Under the pieces are notes generated by a model, which saw only the letters and a program-made list of their open reading frames with translations, was not told the DNA's origin and ran no database searches. A stretch of 5,675 bases of DNA, taken from assembly GCA_019409045.1 (NCBI GenBank), contig DXVG01000128.1, forward strand, positions 1 through 5,675. Reading direction: 5' to 3'. Below are positions 1 through 5,673 of this stretch, piece after piece (the stretch's first letter is position 1; every line of letters begins with the position of its first letter). This stretch comes from Clostridiales bacterium. Its GTDB lineage: Bacteria > Bacillota > Clostridia > Christensenellales > Aristaeellaceae. The position numbers and the translations under genes are program-made.

Positions 1-117
1 ACCATACAGGCCGTGCGCGCGCTCGAGGAGGGCGGCATGCGCGCCGCTGTGATCGGCGCGGTGGTCGCCGCGGGCGAGAAGGCGCTCGCCATCAAGCGCG
101 AGACGGAGAAGGGATAG
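1..117 (+). CDS. 3' end of an upstream gene, possibly AIR-synthase/HypE-like (partial)
   Basis: Reading frame 1 is open from the first base to a TAG at 115-117 and encodes 38 C-terminal residues, beginning TIQAVRALEEGGMRAAVIG and ending in KRETEKG. Codon use (gcg, cgc, gag, ctc) matches the genes downstream, so it is very likely the tail of a real gene that begins outside the window. The pattern of a helix with 'ALEEGGMRAAVIG' followed by a short strand resembles the C-terminal domain of AIR-synthase-related proteins (PurM/HypE/SelD fold), where a late helix leads into a 'xxIGxV' strand. That is a weak similarity drawn from memory over a very short stretch, so the family is a guess. The stop codon lies 6 nt before the next start and in the same frame, and the Shine-Dalgarno-like sequence of the next gene sits inside this tail, which suggests co-transcription and translational coupling. 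Confidence 0.7.
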   Translation, partial: TIQAVRALEEGGMRAAVIGAVVAAGEKALAIKRETEKG

Positions 118-123
118 AAGCCC

Positions 124-1248
124 ATGGAATGGATCGCAAGCGCCGCCTTCGGGCTGGAGGGCATGACCGGCAGGGACCTCAAGCGCCTCGGCGCGCAGAA
201 CGTGCGCGTCATGGACGTGGGCGGCGCGATGTTTGAAGGCGGGTTTGAAACGGCGTTTTCCGCCAACCTCTGGCTGCGCACGGCCGACCGCGTGCTTCTG
301 TGCATGGGCCGGTTCGAGGCCCGCACGTTTGAGGAGCTGTTTCAGGGCATCCGCGCGCTTGCGTGGGAGGAGCTGCTCGGGCGCGACGCGCGCTTTCCCG
401 TGCGCGCCAAGTGCGTGCGCTCCACGCTGATGAGCCCGTCGGACGTGCAGAAGATCGTCAAGCGCGCCGTGGTCGAGCGCCTTCGAGGCGCCTACGGCGA
501 GGACTGGTTTTCCGAGACCGGCGCGCTCTACCAGATCGACGTGGGCATCCGCGCGGACGTCGTGACCGTGTGCGTGGACGCCTCGGGCGAGCCCCTCTCC
601 AAGCGCGGCTATCGCACTTGGAACGGCGAGGCGCCCCTGCGGGAGACGCTCGCCGCGGCGCTGGTGCTGCAAAGCGGCTGGCACCCGTGGCAGAGGCTCT
701 ATGACCCCTGCTGCGGCACGGGCACGATCTTGGTGGAGGCCGCGTTCATCGCGCTCAACCGAGCCCCCGGCCTTGTGCGCCGCTTTGCCATGGAGGACTG
801 GCCGTGCGTGCCGCGCGAGGCGCTGGAGGAGATCCGAAGACAGGCGCGGGAGCGGTACGCCCAGTGCGCGGACAGGCCCCTGCGCGTTCAGGGCTCGGAC
901 ATCGACCCCGAGGCCATCGAGCTTGCCCGCCGCCACATCCGCCAGGCGGGGCTCGCGGGCCGCATAGAGCTGGATGTCCGAGATATGCGCGATGTGACGC
1001 TCACGGGCGAGCCGGGCGTGTTCATCGCCAACCCGCCCTACGGCGAGCGGCTGGACAACGTCCGCGCCGCGCACGCCGTGGCGAGGCAACTGGGCCTTTT
1101 GCAAAGGCGCTGCCCCGGCTGGACGCTGTGCGCGTTCTCGGCCGACATGGGCTTTGAGCGCGCCTATGGCCGCCGCGCCACGCGCCGCCGCCGCTATTAC
1201 AACGGAAGGCTCGAATGCGAATACCATATCTTCGAGGAACGTCATTGA
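124..1248 (+). CDS. THUMP-domain class I SAM-dependent RNA methyltransferase (YpsC/RlmL-N type)
   Basis: This 374-residue protein is predicted to transfer a methyl group from S-adenosylmethionine to the exocyclic N2 of a guanosine in 23S rRNA, as RlmL-type enzymes do at G2445 (E. coli numbering). It acts in the cytoplasm on large-subunit RNA. The N-terminus (FGLEGMTGRDLKRLGAQ) starts a ferredoxin-like/THUMP module spanning about residues 1-155. The linker K160-R-G-Y-R164 is a family signature. The Rossmann methyltransferase domain follows, with the SAM-binding loop DPCCGTG (194-200), the acidic ribose-contact region GSDIDP (D259, D261) and the N6/N2-methylase motif IV NPPYGER (N303-P304-P305-Y306). 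The basic ending RRRRYYNGRLECEYHIF is usual for the family. Length matches single-domain Firmicutes YpsC proteins, not the fused 700-aa E. coli RlmL. The start is fixed by an upstream in-frame stop at 115-117 and by ggagaaggg at 105-113. It overlaps no neighbour and is followed after 13 nt by the GH127-family gene. The family is secure; the exact target base is inferred. Confidence 0.95.
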   Translation: MEWIASAAFGLEGMTGRDLKRLGAQNVRVMDVGGAMFEGGFETAFSANLWLRTADRVLLCMGRFEARTFEELFQGIRALAWEELLGRDARFPVRAKCVRSTLMSPSDVQKIVKRAVVERLRGAYGEDWFSETGALYQIDVGIRADVVTVCVDASGEPLSKRGYRTWNGEAPLRETLAAALVLQSGWHPWQRLYDPCCGTGTILVEAAFIALNRAPGLVRRFAMEDWPCVPREALEEIRRQARERYAQCADRPLRVQGSDIDPEAIELARRHIRQAGLAGRIELDVRDMRDVTLTGEPGVFIANPPYGERLDNVRAAHAVARQLGLLQRRCPGWTLCAFSADMGFERAYGRRATRRRRYYNGRLECEYHIFEERH

Positions 1249-1261
1249 CGAGGTGTAGCCT

Positions 1262-3145
1262 ATGAAAGCTGTGTTCAACCGCGCCCCGCTGGTCCCCAAC
1301 GCCTGCACGCCGCTCTCGCCCGGAGCCATCCGGCCCGAGGGCTGGCTCGGCAAGCAGCTCGCGCTGCTCGCAGACGCCGTGTCCGAGGACGTGCCCGCCC
1401 TCTTTGCGGGGGACTGGGAGCGCGAGCTGTACGCATTGGAGCTCGTGATCTCGCTGGGCTGGACGCTGGAGAACGACGCGCTCAAGGCCGAGGCGACCCG
1501 GCGCGTCGAGGCGATCCTGGACGCGCAGGAGGAGAGCGGCTGGTTCGGCCCCGCGCAGACGCGCGACTACTGGCCGCGCATACTGGCGCTTCGCGCGCTG
1601 CGGCTGTACTTCGAGGCCACCGCGGACCGGCGCGTTCTCAAGTTCATGGATGCGTTCTTCAAGTACCAGTACCGCACCCATGCCACGCATCCGCTCAACG
1701 ACATGGCCGTCGCGCGCGGCGGGGAGAACATACTCCTCGCGCTGTGGATGTACAACCTCACCGGCCAGAGCTACCTGCTCGAGCTGTGCCGCCGCCTGCG
1801 GGAGCAGACGCTGGACTGGCCGAATTACTTCCACACATTTCCAAACACGCAGCCCCTGAGCCGCACGATGCGCTGGGCGCGCGTCAAGGAGGCCTTCTAC
1901 GAGGAGAAGGACGAGCCGCTCGAGGGCGACAAGCGGCCCTATTTCCGCACGCAGTACTACCAGACCAACGGCGAAAACATCGCCGTGGGCCTGCGCGCGC
2001 CCGGCGCGATCAACCTGTTCAAGAGCGGCTTCAAGGAGCAGGGCGGCTTCCGCTTCGGCTGGGAAAAGCTGATGAAGTACCACGGCGTTGCCTACGGCAT
2101 GTACACCGCGGACGACCACCTCAACGGCTCCAACCCCGTGCAGGGCACGTCCCTCCCGGCCGTGGCGGAGCTGCTTGCCACGCTGGAGGCGCTCTCCGGC
2201 ATGGGCGAGATGTCCAAAGAGCTTCCCGACATCTTTGAAAAGCTCGCCTTCGGCGCGCTTCCGGCCGCGTTCTCCGCGGACATGCGCCGCGTGCAGCGCG
2301 TGGAGCAGGCCAATCAGCTGCTCGTCTCCGACGAGGAGCGCGCGTTTTACAACGCCCCGACGGACGCCACGCTCTACAAGGGCATCGCCGACTCCTGCGA
2401 GGCCGTGCGCACGCTCAGCGCGTGGCCGGGCGTGGCGAGCCACCTGTGGTACGCCACGTCGGACGGCGGGCTGTGGGCCATGAGCTACGCGCCCTGCTGC
2501 GTGCGCGCGCGGCTGATGGACGTGCCGGTGCGCCTGCGCGTGTCCGGCGGCTATCCGTTCCGCGAAAGCGTGCGCCTGGAAGTCGCGGTCAAGCAGCCGG
2601 TGGAGTTTCCGCTGTATCTGCGCATCCCCGCGTGGGTGCGCCAGCCGATGATCTACCTTCCCGACGGCGAGATCATGCAGGTGCGCGCCGGGGAGACGGC
2701 GTGCGTGCGCCGCCGCTGGCAGTCGGGCGACGCAGTGCGCCTGGAATTGAGCGCCACCCCGCGCGTGACCGGCGGCTGGTATCATCAGTCCGCGTGCGTG
2801 GAGCTCGGGCCGCTTCTGATGGCGTTTGCGCCGGAGCCGCACGAGGAGGCGGACGGGCGCATCGAAACGCCCGAGGAATGGGGCTGGGCGCTCGTGCGCG
2901 ACGAGCCGATGAAGGCCGTGCGCGAGGGCGAGGCGGACGCGCCCTTCAAATCCGGCGAGCCGCCGATCAAGGTGCTTGCAAAGGCCGTGCCCATCGACTG
3001 GAAGCTCAGCGGCGCGAGCAGCGCGCCGGTGCCGATCCTGCCGCGGCTGAACGCGAAGGAGGCGTACACCATCGAGCTGATCCCGTTCGGCTGGACGGAC
3101 CTGCGCGTTTCGCAGTTCCCCATCGGGGAATTGCGCAAGAATTGA
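1262..3145 (+). CDS. Glycoside hydrolase family 127 (DUF1680)-like protein with altered active-site motifs
   Basis: This 627-residue protein matches the length and layout of GH127, whose characterised members are Zn- and cysteine-dependent beta-L-arabinofuranosidases. The opening (PLSPGAIRPEGWLGKQLAL) is the family's typical N-terminus. An all-helical (alpha/alpha)6 barrel covers roughly residues 10-400, a beta-rich domain follows from about 405 (HLWYATSDGGLWAMSYAP, GYPFRESVRLEV), and the C-terminus 'YTIELIPFGWTDLRVSQFP' is also typical. No signal peptide is visible, so it is probably cytoplasmic and would act on imported oligosaccharides. From my memory of the subfamily consensus, the expected DEHL, GTELC and CCTANMHQGWP motifs here read DDHL (D285), GTSLP (S297, P299) and CEAVRTLSAWP (C379, E380), and a usual His appears as N236. 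H274 in YHG is kept. The nucleophile-like C379 remains, but most zinc ligands seem lost, so catalysis and substrate are uncertain. The start is supported by gaggtg at 1250-1255. The fold assignment is strong; the activity assignment is weak. Confidence 0.9.
   Translation: MKAVFNRAPLVPNACTPLSPGAIRPEGWLGKQLALLADAVSEDVPALFAGDWERELYALELVISLGWTLENDALKAEATRRVEAILDAQEESGWFGPAQTRDYWPRILALRALRLYFEATADRRVLKFMDAFFKYQYRTHATHPLNDMAVARGGENILLALWMYNLTGQSYLLELCRRLREQTLDWPNYFHTFPNTQPLSRTMRWARVKEAFYEEKDEPLEGDKRPYFRTQYYQTNGENIAVGLRAPGAINLFKSGFKEQGGFRFGWEKLMKYHGVAYGMYTADDHLNGSNPVQGTSLPAVAELLATLEALSGMGEMSKELPDIFEKLAFGALPAAFSADMRRVQRVEQANQLLVSDEERAFYNAPTDATLYKGIADSCEAVRTLSAWPGVASHLWYATSDGGLWAMSYAPCCVRARLMDVPVRLRVSGGYPFRESVRLEVAVKQPVEFPLYLRIPAWVRQPMIYLPDGEIMQVRAGETACVRRRWQSGDAVRLELSATPRVTGGWYHQSACVELGPLLMAFAPEPHEEADGRIETPEEWGWALVRDEPMKAVREGEADAPFKSGEPPIKVLAKAVPIDWKLSGASSAPVPILPRLNAKEAYTIELIPFGWTDLRVSQFPIGELRKN
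3125..3144 (+). promoter_or_regulatory. Possible alternative TTG start and SD for the MATE gene
   Basis: The MATE reading frame stays open upstream of the ATG at 3196. A TTG at 3142-3144 overlaps the GH127 stop (TGA 3143-3145) and lies 11 nt after a purine stretch ggggaa (3125-3130). Starting there would add 18 residues (TTG-encoded Met, then TSACGKLRFRLPLPRWE) before the MEFTSQ start. The ATG at 3196 has its only SD-like bases (gggag, 3191-3195) directly abutting it, which is too close to function well. The extra residues are basic and non-hydrophobic, acceptable as a cytoplasmic N-terminal tail. Sequence alone does not settle the choice. Confidence 0.4.
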
Positions 3146-3195
3146 CCTCCGCCTGCGGAAAACTCCGGTTCCGGCTTCCCCTGCCGCGCTGGGAG

Positions 3196-4575
3196 ATGGA
3201 GTTTACAAGTCAGCTCTTCCGCCTCGCCGTGCCCATTGCGCTGCAAAGCGTGGTCACGGCCTCGATGCAGATCATAGACAACCTTATGATCGGCGCGCTG
3301 GGCGACGTGCCCCTTGCGGGCGTCACGCAGGCCAACCGCATCTCGTTTCTGTTTCAGGTGGCCATGTACGGCGCGATCAGCGGCGCGTCGATCTTCGTCG
3401 CGCAGTACTGGGGTCGGCGCGACGTGGCGGGCGTTCGCCGCACGCAGGGCGTGGCGATGGTATTCGGCCTGCTGGTGGCGGCGCTGCTGGGGCTTCCGTC
3501 CATACTCGCGCCGGAGAGCATCATGCGCCTGCTCATCCGCAGCGAGGAGGGCGTGCGCGCCGGCGCGCAGTATTTGAGCGTCATCGGCGTCGTGTACTTT
3601 GTGCAGAGCCAGTCGCTGATACAGGCGGCGGTGCTCAAGTCCACCGAGCAGGTCAAGCTGCCCATGTTCGCCAGCATCGCGGCCATACTGACCAATGTGA
3701 CCTTCAATGCGCTGCTGATCTACCCCACGCGCCGTGTGGAGCTGCTCGGGCTGGCCTTTACCATGCCCGGCGCGGATATGGGCGTGCTCGGCGGCGCGCT
3801 TGCCACGCTCATCGGCGCGCTGGTGGAGCTGGCGCTTATCCTGTTTTTCTCGTATCGCTACGGGTTTGCCAACGCCGCGCGCCTGCGCGAGCTGCTGCCC
3901 GGCTCCGCGCGCGCGATCCGCGGCTTTCTGCGCATCGCGCTGCCGGTGCTGATCAACGAGGCGCTCTGGGCGGGCGGCACGGTCGTGTATTCCGCCGTGT
4001 ACGGCCGCATCGGCGACGGCGTGGCCGCCAGCGCTGCGGCGGGCGTGTTCTCCAACGTGGAGCAGCTTGCCAACATCGCCGTGCGCGCGCTGTGCCACGC
4101 CTGCGGCGTGATGGTGGGCATGGCGCTGGGCGCGGGGGACACAGGCAAGGCGCGCGTCTACGCGCGGCGCTTCCTGTTCGTCACGCCCGCGTTGACGCAG
4201 GTGTTCTGCCTGTGCGTGATCCTTCCGCTGGCCGGGCCGATCGTGGGCATATTTCCCGTCTCCGCGCAGACGGCCGAAATGGCGCGCGGCATGATCTATG
4301 TGCTCTGCGGCGGCATATGGCTGAGCGCCTTCAACTGCGTGGTCATCGTCTCGCTGCTGCGCACGGGCGGCGATGTGCGCGCGGCCGCGGTCATCGACGT
4401 GGGCACGCTGTGGGTCATCGGCGTCCCGGCGTCCATTCTGGCGGGCCTCGTGCTGCGCTGGGAGATACAGTACGTCTACCTTCTAACCTATAGCGAGCAG
4501 CTCGTCAAGTGCTGCATATCGCTTTGGCGCTATCGAAAGGGCCTGTGGGTGCGCAACATCGTAAAGGAGGAATGA
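3196..4575 (+). CDS. MATE family efflux transporter
   Basis: This 459-residue inner-membrane protein is a multidrug and toxic compound extrusion (MATE) transporter, predicted to export cationic or amphipathic compounds in exchange for Na+ or H+. About twelve hydrophobic segments can be seen, near residues 8-28, 46-70, 86-104, 124-146, 156-176, 196-219, 246-268, 280-305, 328-352, 362-386, 397-421 and 425-441, arranged as two six-helix halves. The family's N-terminal signature is clear (LAVPIALQSVV, then QIIDNLMIGALGD and LAGVTQANRISFLF, about 11-53). The second half repeats it in degenerate form (RIALPVLINEALWAGG, 246-261). The C-terminus (CCISLWRYRKGLWVRNIVKE) is a short basic tail, as usual for clostridial MATE proteins. 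Length is normal and nothing is broken. The start is uncertain: ATG 3196 is the first ATG, while a TTG at 3142 overlapping the previous stop is a fair alternative. Substrate cannot be read from sequence, and closeness to the GH127-family gene does not show a shared role. Confidence 0.93.
   Translation: MEFTSQLFRLAVPIALQSVVTASMQIIDNLMIGALGDVPLAGVTQANRISFLFQVAMYGAISGASIFVAQYWGRRDVAGVRRTQGVAMVFGLLVAALLGLPSILAPESIMRLLIRSEEGVRAGAQYLSVIGVVYFVQSQSLIQAAVLKSTEQVKLPMFASIAAILTNVTFNALLIYPTRRVELLGLAFTMPGADMGVLGGALATLIGALVELALILFFSYRYGFANAARLRELLPGSARAIRGFLRIALPVLINEALWAGGTVVYSAVYGRIGDGVAASAAAGVFSNVEQLANIAVRALCHACGVMVGMALGAGDTGKARVYARRFLFVTPALTQVFCLCVILPLAGPIVGIFPVSAQTAEMARGMIYVLCGGIWLSAFNCVVIVSLLRTGGDVRAAAVIDVGTLWVIGVPASILAGLVLRWEIQYVYLLTYSEQLVKCCISLWRYRKGLWVRNIVKEE
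4564..4570 (+). promoter_or_regulatory. Strong Shine-Dalgarno site for the zinc-ribbon gene
   Basis: The sequence aaggagg lies inside the last codons of the MATE gene, 8 nt before the ATG at 4579. It is a near-perfect complement to the 16S rRNA 3' end and the strongest site in the window. It suggests that the small protein is translated efficiently from the transporter transcript and may be translated at a higher rate than the transporter. Confidence 0.85.
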
Positions 4576-4578
4576 GCG

Positions 4579-4797
4579 ATGGAGAATCAACACAGCAGGT
4601 ATATATGCCCCAAGTGCGGCTGCACGCAGTTCGAGCACGACCAGTTTCAGGCGACGGGCGGCAACTTCGCGCGCATATTCGATATACAGAACAAGAAGTT
4701 CATCACCGTGAGCTGTGTGCAGTGCGGCTACACGGAGCTCTACCGCGCGCAGACCTCCAGCGGCATGGACGTGCTGGACTTTTTGCTGGGCAACTGA
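4579..4797 (+). CDS. Small zinc-ribbon protein (DUF2082-like)
   Basis: This 72-residue cytoplasmic protein has two CxxC knuckles, C10-P-K-C13 and C46-V-Q-C49, separated by 32 residues, as expected for a single treble-clef/zinc-ribbon that binds one Zn2+. The segment FITVSCVQCGYTELYRAQTSSGMDVLDFLLGN is the hallmark of the short zinc-ribbon family annotated as DUF2082 or 'nucleic-acid-binding Zn-ribbon protein', whose members are about 60-75 aa. The intervening part (FARIFDIQNKKFITV) would form the beta strands. Nucleic-acid binding is only a family-level suggestion and no specific function is known to me. It follows the MATE stop by 3 nt, has a strong SD (4564-4570), and is followed after 12 nt by the HD-domain gene, so it is almost surely in the same transcript. 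Its first third is slightly less GC-rich than its neighbours, which I do not take as a sign of transfer. Confidence 0.9.
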   Translation: MENQHSRYICPKCGCTQFEHDQFQATGGNFARIFDIQNKKFITVSCVQCGYTELYRAQTSSGMDVLDFLLGN

Positions 4798-4798
4798 C

Positions 4799-4804
4799 GG
4801 GAGG
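4799..4804 (+). promoter_or_regulatory. Shine-Dalgarno that selects ATG 4810 over GTG 4804
   Basis: The sequence gggagg at 4799-4804, immediately after the zinc-ribbon stop (4795-4797), is 5 nt from the ATG at 4810. The in-frame GTG at 4804-4806 overlaps this site itself, so it cannot be the start if the site is used. This is the reason for annotating the HD gene from 4810. Confidence 0.8.
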
Positions 4805-4809
4805 TGCGC

Positions 4810-5493
4810 ATGGACGCGAGGAAATTTGCGCTCATAGAGGACTACATGCTTGCATGCATGCGCGGCTGCGACAGCGCGCATGACGCCGAGCACGTCCGCC
4901 GCGTGCTGGGCGCGGGGCTGGACATCGCCGCGCACGAGCCCGGCGCGGACGTGGACGTGGTCATCGCCGCGTGCCTTCTGCACGACATCGGCCGCATGGA
5001 GCAGATGCGCGACCCCGCGCTCTGCCACGCCGCCGTCGGCGCGGAAAAGGCGCGGGCGTTTCTGGAAGGCAACGGCTTTGGCGAGGACTTTGCCCGCCGC
5101 GTGGCGGACTGCGTGCGCACGCACAGGTTTCGCAAGGGCGGCGCCCCCGAAAGCGTGGAGGCGCGCATACTCTACGACGCGGACAAGGTGGACGTGTGCG
5201 GCGCGATCGGCGTCGCCCGGACCATCTTCTATCAGGGGCATATGGGAGAGCCGCTCTACACGCGCCGGGCGGACGGGTGCGTCTCCGACGGCGTGGGCGA
5301 CGAGACCGCCTCGTTCTTTCAGGAGTACAGCTATAAGCTCGAAGGCATCTGCGACCGCCTGCTCACGCGCCGCGGCGCACAGATCGCCCGCGAGCGCAAC
5401 GCCGCCGCGCGGGCCTTCTACGCTGCGATGCTCGACGAAGTCCGCTCCTCCTGCGACGCGGGGGAGAGACTGCTGGGAAAGTATATACAATAG
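4810..5493 (+). CDS. HD-domain metal-dependent phosphohydrolase
   Basis: This 227-residue cytoplasmic protein belongs to the HD superfamily of metal-dependent phosphohydrolases, which cleave phosphate esters of nucleotides or related molecules. Landmarks in order are AHDAEHVRRV (metal ligand H28; H24-D25 nearby), LLHDIGR with the H58-D59 pair, HAAVGAEKA (H73), the 'CVRTHRFRKG' segment (H105) and DADKVD (D125), so the H...HD...D metal-binding set is complete. The tail (ASFFQEYSYKLEGICDRLLTRRGAQIARERNAAARAF) is helical and matches the arrangement seen in stand-alone HD proteins of the YedJ/COG1418 type, including the usual 'GAIGVART' helix after DADK. About 200-230 aa is the normal family length. 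The substrate is unknown. The start is ATG 4810, chosen from the SD at 4799-4804; a GTG at 4804 would add two residues. It is the last gene before a strong terminator, so it probably closes the transcript. Confidence 0.92.
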   Translation: MDARKFALIEDYMLACMRGCDSAHDAEHVRRVLGAGLDIAAHEPGADVDVVIAACLLHDIGRMEQMRDPALCHAAVGAEKARAFLEGNGFGEDFARRVADCVRTHRFRKGGAPESVEARILYDADKVDVCGAIGVARTIFYQGHMGEPLYTRRADGCVSDGVGDETASFFQEYSYKLEGICDRLLTRRGAQIARERNAAARAFYAAMLDEVRSSCDAGERLLGKYIQ

Positions 5494-5518
5494 AGCGCGC
5501 GAGCGCCAGACTGTTCAA

Positions 5519-5537
5519 AGGCCGCAATCTGCGGCCT
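5519..5537. repeat. 8-bp GC-rich stem-loop after the HD gene
   Basis: The arms aggccgca (5519-5526) and tgcggcct (5530-5537) are perfect reverse complements around a 3-nt loop (atc). It begins 25 nt after the HD stop. No T-run follows on either side, so it is not a standard intrinsic terminator by itself. It could stabilise the mRNA 3' end against exonucleases, or be a module of a larger repeat element. Confidence 0.75.
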
Positions 5538-5562
5538 CAGAGCGCTGATAAAGCCCCCAAAC

Positions 5563-5606
5563 GCAAAAATCACTTCCGAAAGAGAAGAAGCGGAAGTGAT
5601 TTTTGC
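5563..5606 (+). terminator. Perfect 16-bp hairpin, bidirectional intrinsic terminator
   Basis: The arms 5563-5578 and 5591-5606 are exact reverse complements, with a 12-nt purine loop (aaagagaagaag). The core cacttccg/cggaagtg is flanked by five A on the left and five T on the right, so the transcript in either direction has a stable stem followed by a U-tract. It lies 69 nt past the HD stop and is the first clear terminator in the window, so it probably ends the + strand operon. It may also stop a convergent transcript coming from beyond the window. Confidence 0.88.
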
Positions 5607-5622
5607 TTCCTGCGTCAGCTTC

Positions 5623-5673
5623 GCTTGCAAACTGCGGTCACTTACGTCCATGTAAGAAACCTTGTTTGCAAGC
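5623..5673. repeat. 10-bp inverted repeat enclosing a smaller hairpin
   Basis: gcttgcaaac (5623-5632) and gtttgcaagc (5664-5673) are exact reverse complements. The 31 bases between them contain a second palindrome, cttac (5641-5645) and gtaag (5652-5656), extended by one G-T pair. The result could fold as a nested stem in RNA or a cruciform in DNA. It lies at the window edge, so the element may continue further. Its role is unknown. It could be a module of an intergenic repeat or the end of a small mobile element. Confidence 0.65.

Noticed and set aside
1022..2842. 606-codon open frame on the minus strand opposite the methyltransferase end and the GH127-family gene
   Set aside because: It is rich in Arg, Ala, His and Gly with no domain pattern, as expected from the antisense of GC-rich codons; the opposite strand encodes two clear families.
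2422..3195. Upstream extension of the MATE reading frame to give a 717-codon protein
   Set aside because: The extension lies in a second frame of the GH127-family gene and is Arg/Ala-rich without family character; MATE homology begins at about MEFTSQLFRLAVPIALQ.
2785..4098. 437-codon minus-strand open frame opposite the end of the GH127-family gene and the MATE gene
   Set aside because: Low-complexity Arg/Ala/His composition and no recognisable family; the + strand encodes a convincing twelve-helix transporter.
4851..4858. Palindrome tgcatgca near the start of the HD gene
   Set aside because: Eight bases inside coding sequence in a GC-rich repetitive context; expected by chance and fully explained by the codons.
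4483..5490. 335-codon minus-strand open frame opposite the zinc-ribbon and HD genes
   Set aside because: It is the antisense shadow of two well-supported + strand genes and has no recognisable motif.
5418..5651. 77-codon minus-strand open frame over the intergenic hairpins
   Set aside because: It runs through three palindromes and into the HD gene antisense, and has no clear domain; more likely a repeat-derived spurious frame. Its recurrence is discussed with the repeat element.
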